58,960 bases of DNA from Bordetella parapertussis. Its GTDB lineage: Bacteria > Pseudomonadota > Gammaproteobacteria > Burkholderiales > Burkholderiaceae_B. This document shows, piece by piece, positions 38,184-47,541 of the stretch. The stretch is taken from assembly GCA_945872285.1 (NCBI GenBank), contig CAMBZR010000010.1, positions 1 to 58,960 on the forward strand, read 5' to 3'. The position numbers and the translations under genes are program-made. Below the pieces are notes generated by a model that had not been told where the DNA came from, did not search any database, and saw nothing but the letters and a program-made list of their open reading frames with translations. The first letter of the stretch is position 1, and each line of letters begins with the position of its first letter.

Positions 38184-38845
38184 CCCCCAGTTATTTGATC
38201 GCTTGGTCGTGCAGGGCACTCTGCAGTTTTGCCCCAAGCCTCACTTGGCATGCAATATTTGTTACGCGCATTTTGTAAGCAGGTTGGCCGTTGAAAATAT
38301 CCAACGTTTGCGCACTGTTCAAGTTCTTTCTTTAATGCTTGCTGCCAGGTGATGACCGTCACGGTGATGCCTGGCGGAACGGGCGGCGCAACCGGACGCT
38401 GTGCTGGGTTTGACGCGACAGCGCTTAACGCGGTCTGGCGCTCGCTGGTTAGCTCAGAAGGAGCTCTGCGTGAAGGGCCTTCGGCTGCCAAACGCCTGGC
38501 ATCGGCGGTTTCTGACCCCTCGATTGCCGCGTCGTCGTCATCGCCTGCAATCTTTGTGGCATTAGGATCGATTTCAAAATCTTCAGCGGTGACGGGTTCA
38601 ATGGCCCACTCTACAGGAACGGGTTCGCGAGGCACGCCTAGTGTGCCGTCCATCCGTGGCTGGGGAGGCTGAGCAGTGATCGGACGGCCGTTGGCATCAA
38701 GCGCGAGCGCTTTGTAGTCTTTGTCTGCCACCGAGGCAAGGGTGTCAGGCGCGCGAGTGACCAGCCAATTGCCCAGCTGCACACCGCCTTGCCAAGAGGC
38801 AACCGCGGCAAGCATTAAAAAGACAATTAAGACACGCCAAGACAT
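38180..38845 (-). CDS. Hypothetical membrane-anchored protein with C-terminal Cys cluster
   Basis: I do not recognise this 221-residue protein. One N-terminal hydrophobic segment (MSWRVLIVFLMLAAVASWQGG) suggests a bitopic membrane protein with a periplasmic body. The middle is polar, rich in acidic and Pro residues. The last about 45 residues hold four Cys (QCANVGYFQRPTCLQ and KYCMPSEAWGKTAECP), which could form disulfides or bind metal. The start at 38845 is chosen because it is the first ATG with the membrane segment; an upstream frame overlaps prfC. It lies 22 bases after prfC in the same direction and overlaps the rpoN stop from the other strand. Confidence 0.65.
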   Translation of the reverse strand: MSWRVLIVFLMLAAVASWQGGVQLGNWLVTRAPDTLASVADKDYKALALDANGRPITAQPPQPRMDGTLGVPREPVPVEWAIEPVTAEDFEIDPNATKIAGDDDDAAIEGSETADARRLAAEGPSRRAPSELTSERQTALSAVASNPAQRPVAPPVPPGITVTVITWQQALKKELEQCANVGYFQRPTCLQNARNKYCMPSEAWGKTAECPARPSDQITGG

Positions 38846-38867
38846 AAGGGATCTCTGAGGGGCGGGA

Positions 38868-40478
38868 TTAAACTTTCTCGGCAAACACTTGGCCGCCATG
38901 CTCGCGCATAGCGTGAAAACGAATCGCCGGGTAACGCTCTTCGGCGACACGCAATTGTGCTGTCGAACTGACTAAAAACGCGGGCGCTTCAACGACATCA
39001 TAGGCGATGTTTGAGACGTTGGCATCGATGAATTTATGCAGCTCTTTGGGGTCTTCGGCGGTGACCCAGCGTGCCATGTTGTAGCGTGAAGGCATCAGCC
39101 GCGCTTCGGCGCCGTACTCGGCTTGCAGGCGATGGGCGACGACCTCAAACTGCAGTTGACCGACAGCACCAAGCAGCAGCGCGCCGCCCGCGACTAAAGG
39201 TCTGAACACTTGAATCGCGCCCTCTTCGCCTAGCTGTAGTAAACCGGTACGCAGTTGCTTGGTACGCAAGGGATCTTTGGTTTCAACCGCCTGGAACAAC
39301 TCAGGGGCAAAAAAAGGCAACCCCGTAAAGTGCAAGGCCTCGCCTTCAGTTAAGACATCACCCAGATGCAAAATACCGTGATTGGGGATGCCAATCACAT
39401 CGCCGGCGTAGGCCTCATCGACGAGCTCGCGGCGCTGCGATAAAAATGACACTACGTTGTTGGGGCGAATCTCTTTGTTGTTGCGCGAGACTTTGAGGCG
39501 CATGCCGCGATCGAACTTACCTGAGCTGACGCGCACAAAAGCCACGCGATCGCGATGTGCCGGATCCATGTTGGCTTGTACTTTAAAAACCACGCCGGTG
39601 AACTTGGGTTCTTCAGGGTGCACCACGCGTTCGAGCGCTTGGCGCGAGCCCGGCGGTGGCGCTTGATCCACCAAGGCATCGAGCACCTCTTGCACGCCAA
39701 AATTGTTAATCGCCGAACCAAAAAAAACGGGCGTTTGCTTGCCGGCTAAAAAAGCTGCCGGATCAAAAACAGGGGCTGCAGCCTGAATGAGTTCGATCTC
39801 GCCTTTGGCTTGCTCAAAAGAGCTACCAAAGCGCTTAGCGATTTCTGGGTTATCAAGCCCATCGATAAAGTCGTCACCGGTATCGTTACGACGCTCTTGC
39901 CCGGACTTAAACAAACGCATGCGATCGCGCTGAATATCAAACACGCCGCCGAAGGCCTTGCCCATACCGACGGGCCACGAAAACGGCACGGCATCCATGC
40001 CGATGTGTTGTTCAATTTCAGATAACAGCTCAAGCGGTTCGCGGACTTCGCGATCCATCTTGTTGATGAACGTAATGATGGGCGTATTGCGGGCACGGCA
40101 GACTTGCAACAGGCGAATCGTTTGTGGCTCGACGCCGTTGGCCGCGTCAATCACCATCAGGGCCGCGTCAACCGCGGTCAGGACACGATAGGTATCTTCA
40201 GAAAAATCTTGGTGGCCCGGGGTATCGAGCAGGTTGATCACGCAATCGCGGTATTCCATCTGCATGACCGACGAGGCGACCGAAATGCCGCGTTGTTTTT
40301 CGATCTCCATCCAGTCTGACGACGCGTGACGCGAAGCCTTGCGCGCTTTGACGCTGCCGGCGATCTGGATCGCACCCGCAAAAAGCAGCAGCTTTTCGGT
40401 GAGTGTCGTTTTACCGGCATCAGGGTGCGAAATAATGGCGAACGTTCGGCGTCGCGCGACTTCAGTTTGAATACTCAT
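38868..40478 (-). CDS. prfC: Peptide chain release factor 3
   Basis: RF3 is a GTPase that removes RF1/RF2 from the ribosome after termination. The 536-residue protein has the G1 motif SHPDAGKTTL, the G2/G3 blocks (RGISV, DTPGHQDF) and the NKMD element. Domains like EF-G II-III follow. The length is typical (about 530). It is the first gene of a short leftward operon with the cysteine-rich hypothetical protein. Confidence 0.95.
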   Translation of the reverse strand: MSIQTEVARRRTFAIISHPDAGKTTLTEKLLLFAGAIQIAGSVKARKASRHASSDWMEIEKQRGISVASSVMQMEYRDCVINLLDTPGHQDFSEDTYRVLTAVDAALMVIDAANGVEPQTIRLLQVCRARNTPIITFINKMDREVREPLELLSEIEQHIGMDAVPFSWPVGMGKAFGGVFDIQRDRMRLFKSGQERRNDTGDDFIDGLDNPEIAKRFGSSFEQAKGEIELIQAAAPVFDPAAFLAGKQTPVFFGSAINNFGVQEVLDALVDQAPPPGSRQALERVVHPEEPKFTGVVFKVQANMDPAHRDRVAFVRVSSGKFDRGMRLKVSRNNKEIRPNNVVSFLSQRRELVDEAYAGDVIGIPNHGILHLGDVLTEGEALHFTGLPFFAPELFQAVETKDPLRTKQLRTGLLQLGEEGAIQVFRPLVAGGALLLGAVGQLQFEVVAHRLQAEYGAEARLMPSRYNMARWVTAEDPKELHKFIDANVSNIAYDVVEAPAFLVSSTAQLRVAEERYPAIRFHAMREHGGQVFAEKV

Positions 40479-40525
40479 GGTGGCGGATTTTACAGGCTGG
40501 CGCAGCCAGCCTGTATGCGTGCAAA

Positions 40526-42025
40526 TTACTTGTTAAAGAGAGCCGGACGACGTGGTCGGCTGGCTGGATCGCCGCTGGCGCTGCGTGGTGCTGAGCTGCT
40601 CGGGGCACCATGACGGGCACCCGTGCCCAAGCCCGTTCCGGTGCGTGTGGCCGAGCCTGGCGAATGCGCAGCGCGTGCCCCAGCGGAACCTTCGCGGCGT
40701 GGTGCCGGGCGACCTTCGCCTGGCGCGTCGCGACGCGGTCCGTTGCTAGGGCTCTGCCCAGAACGGGCTGGGCGGGCGCCGGCACCCGTGCCACTTGGGC
40801 GTGCTGAGCGTTGCTGCGGGCGACGTTGACCATCGCGCCGGCCTTCGGAACGGGCCTCGTCATCGGCACCATGCGGTGACGGGGGCGAGGCGGTCCAGCC
40901 GGTTGGTGCAGGCAACTGAGGAATCGTCTTTTTGATGACGCGCTCGATGGCCTTGAGGTATTTGATTTCGCTTGAGTCGACTAAAGAGACGGCAGAACCC
41001 GCTGCACCCGCACGACCCGTGCGACCAATACGATGTACATAATCTTCGGGGATATTAGGTAGTTCAAAGTTCACGACTTGGGGCAGTTGATCAATGTCAA
41101 GACCACGCGCGGCGATATCGGTGGCGACCAACACGGCAACCTTGCCCTTTTTAAAGTCATCGAGCGCGCGGGTGCGTGCAGCCTGGCTTTTATTGCCGTG
41201 AATCGCGGAGGCCGCCAAGCCGTCTTTGACCAGCTTTTCAGCTAAACGGTTTGCGCCATGCTTGGTGCGCGTAAAGACCAACACCTGATGCCAGCCGCTC
41301 TCGCTGATGATATGGCTCAAGATGTCGCGTTTGTGCGCCTGATCGACCATGTAAACCGTTTGTTCAACGCGTTCGGCAGTCGTGTTGCGTGCGGCAACCG
41401 ACACCTCAGTGGCGTTGGTTAAGACGCTTTTTGATAACTCGCGGATTTCGTCTGAGAAGGTTGCCGAAAACAGCAGATTTTGACGCTGACGAGGCATCAA
41501 GGCCAAAATCTTGCGGATGTCGCGGATAAAACCCATATCGAGCATGCGATCGGCTTCGTCGAGCACCAAAATCTCAACACCGGATAAGTCAACGGTGCGT
41601 TGTTGGCAGTGATCGAGCAAGCGACCGGGGGTGGCCACCAAAATGTCAAGGGGCTTGCGTAAGGCCGAGATTTGCGGATTGATATTGACGCCGCCAAAAA
41701 TCACCATTGACGAGATTTTTGTGTGGCAGCCGTAGGTTTTGACTGATTCTTCAACCTGCGCCGTGAGTTCGCGGGTGGGAGTCAAAATCAACACGCGCGG
41801 GCGACCGGCTTTGCGCACTTCGAGGGGTTTGGCCAGCAGCATATGCAAAATTGGCAGCGTGAAGCCAGCCGTTTTGCCAGTGCCGGTTTGGGCAGCGGCT
41901 AATAAATCGCCGCCAGCAAGCACGCGCGGAATGGCCTGCGCTTGGATAGGTGTTGGCGTGGTGTAGCCGGCATCGGCAATCGCACGCATAAGGGGATCGG
42001 CCAACCCGAGGTCGGCAAAAGTCAT
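40526..42025 (-). CDS. rhlE: DEAD-box RNA helicase (RhlE-like)
   Basis: This is an ATP-dependent RNA helicase of 499 residues. It contains the Q motif ([11 protein letters not shown]), Walker A AQTGTGKT, the [10 protein letters not shown] box (DEAD), the SAT motif and [10 protein letters not shown]. The helicase core ends near residue 365. The C-terminal tail (about 390-499) is low-complexity, rich in Arg, Ser, Pro, Gly and Ala, and probably disordered, binding RNA or driving condensates. The start at 42025 ([11 protein letters not shown]) is taken because it begins the helicase fold; an upstream frame to 42085 has no support. RhlE in related bacteria matches this form, so the symbol is fair. 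Confidence 0.88.
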   Translation of the reverse strand: MTFADLGLADPLMRAIADAGYTTPTPIQAQAIPRVLAGGDLLAAAQTGTGKTAGFTLPILHMLLAKPLEVRKAGRPRVLILTPTRELTAQVEESVKTYGCHTKISSMVIFGGVNINPQISALRKPLDILVATPGRLLDHCQQRTVDLSGVEILVLDEADRMLDMGFIRDIRKILALMPRQRQNLLFSATFSDEIRELSKSVLTNATEVSVAARNTTAERVEQTVYMVDQAHKRDILSHIISESGWHQVLVFTRTKHGANRLAEKLVKDGLAASAIHGNKSQAARTRALDDFKKGKVAVLVATDIAARGLDIDQLPQVVNFELPNIPEDYVHRIGRTGRAGAAGSAVSLVDSSEIKYLKAIERVIKKTIPQLPAPTGWTASPPSPHGADDEARSEGRRDGQRRPQQRSARPSGTGAGARPARSGQSPSNGPRRDAPGEGRPAPRREGSAGARAAHSPGSATRTGTGLGTGARHGAPSSSAPRSASGDPASRPRRPALFNK

Positions 42026-42204
42026 CGTAGTAGACAAGAGAACAGCTCCATCGTCATGCCGGCCTGCACAGGGTGCGGGCTCCAATCGGGGCAGACGAAC
42101 AGGGAGTAAAAACGCCTTGGAGGCGAGCGCCCACAGTGTTGGGGCTTAGCGCGGCACGAGGACTGGAACGTTGTGCCGTGCAGCAATTGTACGTCAAATC
42201 GACC

Positions 42205-43218
42205 TTATCGTAGCGCTGCCACGTTAATCATTGGTTCACCACGCTTCCAGTAGCCTAGGTTTTCAATAAATTTTTGCGCCATGCGGTGCAGGATGGCATC
42301 TGAAAATCCGGCAGTGTGCGGCGTGGCAATCACGTTACGCATGTCCCACAACGGCGAGTCGACATGTAAGGGCTCTTGCGCAAACACGTCAAGGTAGGCA
42401 CCCGCTAAGCGCCCGTTTTGTAAGGCGTCGATCATGGCAAGCTCGTCAATCACGGTACCGCGTGAAATATTCACAATGTGTGCGCCAGGCTTCATGAGGG
42501 CGAGCGCGTCTTTGCTCATTAAGTTAGTGGTTTGTTTGGTGAGTGGGCAAGCAAGCACTAGCCAGTCGGTTTCTGGCAAAATTTGTTTAAAACCATCAAA
42601 ACTCACGACGCGAGTGTTCTCGATTAAAGACGCGGCAGACTGACGCACCACAATGATTTTTAAACCGAGTGCAGTCAACCAGGCGCCAAGTTTTTGTCCA
42701 ATGGGGCCCCAGCCTACGATGGTCGCGGTTTGACCTTCTAGGTCGGGTGGCAAGCCCACCTTCATAAACGGCGCCCAGACATGGGCACGCTGTGCGGCGG
42801 CCAGTTGTGGAAAGCGTCGCGCCAGAGACAGCAAGCCCGTCAAAGCGGTCTGAGCCACCAAGCTTGCACTGGCGCCAGAAGACGACGTGATGGTCACCCC
42901 GCGCGCCATCAAATCCAGAAATATTTGTCGATCAACGCCCGCAGAGTGGATGTGCACCCACTGTAGTGTTTTGGATTTGAGTAGGGCGTCGTACACATAT
43001 TGTGTGCTGGCTTCAATTTGATGCTTGGTCGAGCCCGCTGTAATGTCGCGCGAAATAAAACAGAAATCCAAGTCTTGTGTGCCAGCGTGTATGTCTGCGG
43101 CACTGACACGCTGATAGCCCGCGGGCCCAAGAATATCGCGCATTTGCGGCGCAAGCTCGAGCGCTGTTTTGTCAGACAGAAGGATGCGTGGAGTGTGATT
43201 CAACACGATGTTTGACAT
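42205..43218 (-). CDS. D-isomer-specific 2-hydroxyacid dehydrogenase
   Basis: This 337-residue protein of the D-2-hydroxyacid dehydrogenase family has a Rossmann motif VGWGPIGQKLG, where Trp and Pro fill positions of the GxGxxG pattern. The catalytic Arg is in NISRGTVID, a Glu in FAQEPLHV, and a His in ATPHTAGFS. It would reduce a 2-oxoacid or oxidise a D-2-hydroxyacid. The start at 43218 is decided by AAGGAA, which sits six bases before the ATG; an ATG six bases further upstream abuts this site directly. It follows the Bug receptor by 10 bases in one operon with the class II aldolase. Confidence 0.85.
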   Translation of the reverse strand: MSNIVLNHTPRILLSDKTALELAPQMRDILGPAGYQRVSAADIHAGTQDLDFCFISRDITAGSTKHQIEASTQYVYDALLKSKTLQWVHIHSAGVDRQIFLDLMARGVTITSSSGASASLVAQTALTGLLSLARRFPQLAAAQRAHVWAPFMKVGLPPDLEGQTATIVGWGPIGQKLGAWLTALGLKIIVVRQSAASLIENTRVVSFDGFKQILPETDWLVLACPLTKQTTNLMSKDALALMKPGAHIVNISRGTVIDELAMIDALQNGRLAGAYLDVFAQEPLHVDSPLWDMRNVIATPHTAGFSDAILHRMAQKFIENLGYWKRGEPMINVAALR

Positions 43219-43228
43219 GCTCATTTCC

Positions 43229-44200
43229 TTAACGCGGGATCGCACCTGAATCAATCACGACTTTTTTCCATTTAAGGTGTTCTGCGCGGATGAAGTCTTG
43301 AAAATACGCGGCAGTGCCTCCGACGGGGTCAGCACCTTCTTGAACAAAGCGGTGCTCAAGCGGGATCATCGCGAGGTTCACTTCTTTGTTCAGCTTGTCG
43401 ATAATCGCTTGCGGCGTACCTTTGGGCGCCAGCATGCCAAACCAAGAGCCAGCCGAAAAATCCGGAAACCCGCTTTCAGCAACGGTGGGCACGCCGGGTA
43501 ACGAGCGCGAGGGCTTTGGGCTACTGACCGCGATGGCGCGTAACTTGCCACCTTTAATTTGCCCGATCACTGACGGGATTGTCGCAAACATAAAGTCGAT
43601 GCGGCCTGCGATTAAATCATTGAGAGCTTCAGCACCTTTGTAGGGAATATGCTGTGCACTGACTCTGAGGGCCTCCATCAACATAAAGCTCGACAAGTGT
43701 GAAGAGGTGCCCGTACCCGTTGAAGAGTAATTCAGTGTGCCAGCCGGTTTCGACTTTGCGTACGCGACAAACTCAGCAAAGTTCTTGACCGGTAAGTTAG
43801 GACTGACGACCAATACGTTGGGTACGTCGGCAATGAGTACGACGGGTACCAAGTCAACGAGTGCATCGAAGCGCAGATCTTTGAACAGTGTTGGGTTGAT
43901 GGCAATCGGCCCGACCGAAGCAATGGTCACGGTGTAGCCATCGGCCGGTGAGCGTACGACCATTTCGGTACCGATATTGCCACTCGCGCCCGGTTTGTTT
44001 TCGATCACAAACGGTTGCTTCAATTTTTCGGCAAGGTTTTGACCGACACTACGCGCGATGATGTCGGTGGTGCCGCCCGCCGTGAACGACACAATGATTT
44101 TGACGGGTTTGGTGGGGTAGTCTTGGGCGTTTTGGGCGTGAGCAGACAAGACGCACCCGAGTACCGAACTTAAAAACAACGAAGCGATAGATTTAATCAC
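43229..44200 (-). CDS. Bug-family tripartite tricarboxylate receptor (periplasmic)
   Basis: This is the second Bug receptor. The 323-residue form has a signal peptide ending around SAHAQ and family blocks IIVSFTAGGTTDIIARSV, VIENKPGASGNIG and GYTVTIASVG. The best start is GTG at 44200, which overlaps the aldolase stop by eight bases, giving coupling. A longer frame upstream has no signal. The gene lies between a class II aldolase and a D-2-hydroxyacid dehydrogenase, so these three probably handle one carboxylate. No permease is nearby. Confidence 0.85.
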   Translation of the reverse strand: MIKSIASLFLSSVLGCVLSAHAQNAQDYPTKPVKIIVSFTAGGTTDIIARSVGQNLAEKLKQPFVIENKPGASGNIGTEMVVRSPADGYTVTIASVGPIAINPTLFKDLRFDALVDLVPVVLIADVPNVLVVSPNLPVKNFAEFVAYAKSKPAGTLNYSSTGTGTSSHLSSFMLMEALRVSAQHIPYKGAEALNDLIAGRIDFMFATIPSVIGQIKGGKLRAIAVSSPKPSRSLPGVPTVAESGFPDFSAGSWFGMLAPKGTPQAIIDKLNKEVNLAMIPLEHRFVQEGADPVGGTAAYFQDFIRAEHLKWKKVVIDSGAIPR

Positions 44201-44981
44201 GATAAGAAATGTCCGTACGGTCGAGTTTACGCAATAGAGCGGGCCACTCCATGACGCCATAGGCCCGACGGGTGCCGGGTTGGTAGTTGTTCCAAGTTTC
44301 ATCCAGCACTTTTTGTGACACTTTTGAAAGCGGGCTATTGCAAGACATTGCGCCTAACTGCGCGTGGCACGATAACTCCAGGCGGTGGAGCCAGTTAAAG
44401 GCTTCGCCAACAGTGCGCCCGACAGTCAAGGCACCGTGATTGCGCAAAATCAGCGCCTCGCTCATCCCTAAGTCTCGGCATAGAGACTCTTGCTCGCTCT
44501 CATCCAACACGACACCTTCGTAGTTGTGATAAGAAATCTTTAAGAAGCGCATGGCCGTTTGGGTCAGTGGCAACAGGCCGCACTCAAGCGAAGAGATCGC
44601 CATCGAGGCCCAGCTGTGGGTATGAATGACGCAGCCCACATCGGCGCGTGCGTGGTGGATTGCGCTGTGGATCACTGAGCCCGCTTTGTTCAGGCCGTAC
44701 TTGAGCTCACCAAAGTCGGGGCTTGTTAGGATGTTGCCGTGATGGTCAACTTTTAACAGACTCGACGCAGTGATTTCTTCGTACATCACGCCGTAGGCGT
44801 TGATTAAAAATGTGCCCTCTTCACCCGGCACGCGGGCTGAAATGTGGTTAGCCGCCATATCGGCCATGCCATAGATTGCGACAAGCCGGTAACAGGCGGC
44901 CAGATCAATACGTGCTTGCCACTCGGCATCAGATACCTTGCCCTTCATTGAGGGGAGCTGTAAAACGCCTGGTTTTGACAT
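44193..44981 (-). CDS. Class II aldolase/adducin family protein
   Basis: This is a paralogue of the protein at 31118. The 262-residue form shows the zinc histidines in CVIHTHSWASMAISSL and ALILRNHGALTVG. It also has NHISARVPGEEGTFLINAYG and HSAIHHARADVG. The reaction is likely aldol cleavage or decarboxylation of a small hydroxyacid or sugar acid. The start MSKPGVLQLPSMKGKV at 44981 is supported by TGAGG before it. It is the first gene of the operon with the Bug receptor and the hydroxyacid dehydrogenase. Confidence 0.88.
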   Translation of the reverse strand: MSKPGVLQLPSMKGKVSDAEWQARIDLAACYRLVAIYGMADMAANHISARVPGEEGTFLINAYGVMYEEITASSLLKVDHHGNILTSPDFGELKYGLNKAGSVIHSAIHHARADVGCVIHTHSWASMAISSLECGLLPLTQTAMRFLKISYHNYEGVVLDESEQESLCRDLGMSEALILRNHGALTVGRTVGEAFNWLHRLELSCHAQLGAMSCNSPLSKVSQKVLDETWNNYQPGTRRAYGVMEWPALLRKLDRTDISYRD

Positions 44982-45168
44982 GATGGTTTGCCTCAGAAAA
45001 TATTATTTTTAATGGATCAACGGCCTCAACAAACAAGGCGCAAAAAAAGACAATACCAAAAGGCGTCAAAATCTGCGAGTGATTCTCGCAAAGCACGTTA
45101 TGCTTGAACCTTAAAGATATGTTTGACGCTACCCTTGCCCCAGGCGACGAGGCGTTCAGGAGAGTGAT

Positions 45169-45486
45169 ATGAGGCTGTTGGTAGCGCTTGCAGGTTTTTT
45201 TTTGGTGGGTTGCCAAGGCAGCTCCGTGTACTACCATCGCGACCCGGTTCGTCAGATCGTGGTCTTAGATAAGCGCGAGATCAGCATCATCGCCTTGGGC
45301 GAAAACCGTTGGGAAGCCTATGGCGGTAAAGAGGGTGGGATGAAGCCAGACCTAGATGTGCAAAAAGCACGTCAGGTCGCTGCCATCGAAAAAGTGACGG
45401 GTTGTCGCGTGGTCAACGCCCAAGTCGTGCCCGGCCATGAAGTCGATGGCATGCTCTTGCACGCAACGGTTAGCTGCGCCAAATAA
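45169..45486 (+). CDS. Small lipoprotein
   Basis: This 105-residue protein starts MRLLVALAGFFLVGC. The lipobox LVGC puts the lipid-bearing Cys at residue 15, so it should be anchored to the outer or inner membrane. The rest is a small globular domain without a family I recognise. It contains two further Cys (VTGCRVVN and VSCAK) that could pair. It converges with the PaiB-like gene, with only four bases between the stops. It lies alone in its direction. Confidence 0.7.
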   Translation: MRLLVALAGFFLVGCQGSSVYYHRDPVRQIVVLDKREISIIALGENRWEAYGGKEGGMKPDLDVQKARQVAAIEKVTGCRVVNAQVVPGHEVDGMLLHATVSCAK

Positions 45487-45490
45487 TTCG

Positions 45491-46138
45491 CTAACCCAAC
45501 CCTCCACTCGCCCCAACAATACGACCCATCTGCAGATCGCTGTCGGTTTGGCCTGCTGTACTCGCCAAGCCCTTCGCAACCCCCACCCGGTCAGAGTCAG
45601 TACGGTTTTGGCTGATTTTCCATTTTGCTTGTACGCGGATGATGGTGAGCTCGATGGCGACAATCGCTTCAAGCATGGTCGCTAGGTAATCAGCAGGCGC
45701 ATCGGTCACGCGCCAAGAACTATCGCGACTGAGCTCCATCTTTGTGGTTAAGTCAGTCACCACTTGACGCTTAACAGCGGGGTTGTGCGAGACCGTGAGC
45801 CAGCCGTACACGTGGGCCACGGCGTAGTTATAAGTGGGTACCACTTTGTGGTGCTCAAGCTTAGCGGGATACCAGTTAGGCGTGATGTAGGCGCTGGGGC
45901 CTTGAAACACCACCAATGACTCAGCCTCGGGGTTGGTAGTTTGCCAAACGGGATTACCTTTAGCCACATGACCAATTAACTTGGTGCCCGGGCTTAAGTC
46001 GCCCTCAAGCATAAAGGGGATGTGGTTGGCTTCAAGTGCCTCACCATCGCGCGTAATGAGCGTGCCCAACGGAAAGTGTTTGATCAATTCGCTGACGACA
46101 GTCAGGTCATTTTGTTCAAAGTGCTTCGGGTTGTACAT
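45491..46138 (-). CDS. FMN-binding negative transcriptional regulator (PaiB-like)
   Basis: This 215-residue protein begins MYNPKHFEQNDLTVV, as do PaiB family proteins, and has the split-barrel flavin-binding fold. The motif VVPTYNYAVAHVYG is characteristic. In Bacillus PaiB acts in repression of sporulation genes. In Proteobacteria the function is often only predicted. The gene diverges from the amidase after a 77-base gap and converges on the lipoprotein. It may control or process the same substrates as the amidase, but this is only positional. Confidence 0.82.
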   Translation of the reverse strand: MYNPKHFEQNDLTVVSELIKHFPLGTLITRDGEALEANHIPFMLEGDLSPGTKLIGHVAKGNPVWQTTNPEAESLVVFQGPSAYITPNWYPAKLEHHKVVPTYNYAVAHVYGWLTVSHNPAVKRQVVTDLTTKMELSRDSSWRVTDAPADYLATMLEAIVAIELTIIRVQAKWKISQNRTDSDRVGVAKGLASTAGQTDSDLQMGRIVGASGGLG

Positions 46139-46215
46139 GTTTGGCTCGCTGATTAAACAATCAAGTCATTGATCCCGCGAGGGGTTCGCGCTAAAGTCAG
46201 TGTACACAGATTGAA

Positions 46216-47541
46216 ATGAGATTAAAGATGAAACCGAATAAATTGCCGCTTGGCCTGTTTGCAGCGACCCGAGCGATTGCGCAGGGCAGCCTGTCACCCA
46301 CTGATTATTTGCAACAATGCATCGCGCGCGCCGATGAGCGCGAACCGGCGCTGCACGCTTTTGTTGCCCGAACACCCGCACAAGAGATCTTGGCCTCGGC
46401 CGATGGCGGCGAGTGGGCCGGAATCCCTGTTGGCATTAAAGACTTAATTGCGACGCGCACGCTCACCACGACCAACGGTTCGCCGATCTATACAGACCAA
46501 GTGCTCGACTACGATGCACCAATCGTTGCGCACATTCGTCAACTGGGTGCCGCGGTCTTTGGCAAAACGGTGACGACAGAATTTGCCTGGCGACAGCCTG
46601 GCCCAACGGTGAATCCGTTTCATGCTGGCCATACCCCGGGCGGGTCGTCAAGCGGCTCCGCGGCAGCGGTTGGTGCGGGTATCGTGCCTCTGGCGCTCGG
46701 GACACAAACCGTTGGCTCGGTCATTCGACCTGCTGCCTTTTGTGGCGTGGTGGGGTTTAAAGCCAGCTTTGGCGCGGTACCGCGCGCAGGCGTGTTTCCG
46801 TTAGCCGGGTCGCTTGACCATGTCGGCTTTATTGCCAGATCAGTCAACGACGTTGCGTACGCTTTTAATTTGTTGCGCAATCGAGCCGTGACTGAGCCCG
46901 ATAGCATCGTGTTGCCGGCAGTGCCAATGAAGACTGACACGGGCATCGAGCCTCAAGCTGCGCCGCGCCTCGCGTGGCTGCGCACACCCTACGATGAGCG
47001 CGTCACGGCTGAGCAACAGCAAGCCATGGAACGTGCCGTCAAGCAATTGCGTGCGCAAGGTGCTGTGATTGAAGAGTTTGCGCTGCCCGATGAATACTGG
47101 ACAGGAATCGACGCGATGTTTTGTCTGCTTGAGTGCGAAGGCGGCGCGATTCATCAAGAGCACGTCAAGCATTTCGCCGAGCGTTCAAGTGTTCATCTCA
47201 AAGAGTTGGTTGAAAAAGGTCGCGCACGCTCTGCGCTTGAGTACTTGGGTGCGCGCGCCTTACAGCAGCGCTTGCGTGCCAATGCAGCGGCGCAACTCAA
47301 GGGCTTTGATGCGATCTTGACGATCCCGGCCACGGGCGAAGCCCCCGAGGGTTTAGCCTTTACGGGCGACCCCGTGTTTTGCGCGCTCTGGAGCTTCTTG
47401 GGGTTGCCCGCGCTAACCGTGCCGATTGCGCGCTCAGCCAAGGGCTTGCCGCTTGGCCTGCAACTGATTGCCCCGTATAAGCAAGATGCGCATTTGCTGC
47501 GCACAGGGCGGTGGGTTGAGTTGTCGTTGCCGACGGCTTAG
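46216..47541 (+). CDS. Amidase (amidase signature family)
   Basis: This 441-residue amidase has the Ser-cisSer-Lys triad. The lysine is in GIPVGIKDLIAT, GGSSSGSAAAVGAG holds the cis-serine, and the nucleophile is in TQTVGSVIRPA. The protein lacks GatA context and is a stand-alone amidase that hydrolyses an amide of unknown type. The start is uncertain between ATG codons at 46216 and 46228. Its stop overlaps by four bases with that of the gamma-glutamyltransferase gene on the other strand. It diverges from the PaiB-like gene. Confidence 0.88.
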   Translation: MRLKMKPNKLPLGLFAATRAIAQGSLSPTDYLQQCIARADEREPALHAFVARTPAQEILASADGGEWAGIPVGIKDLIATRTLTTTNGSPIYTDQVLDYDAPIVAHIRQLGAAVFGKTVTTEFAWRQPGPTVNPFHAGHTPGGSSSGSAAAVGAGIVPLALGTQTVGSVIRPAAFCGVVGFKASFGAVPRAGVFPLAGSLDHVGFIARSVNDVAYAFNLLRNRAVTEPDSIVLPAVPMKTDTGIEPQAAPRLAWLRTPYDERVTAEQQQAMERAVKQLRAQGAVIEEFALPDEYWTGIDAMFCLLECEGGAIHQEHVKHFAERSSVHLKELVEKGRARSALEYLGARALQQRLRANAAAQLKGFDAILTIPATGEAPEGLAFTGDPVFCALWSFLGLPALTVPIARSAKGLPLGLQLIAPYKQDAHLLRTGRWVELSLPTA

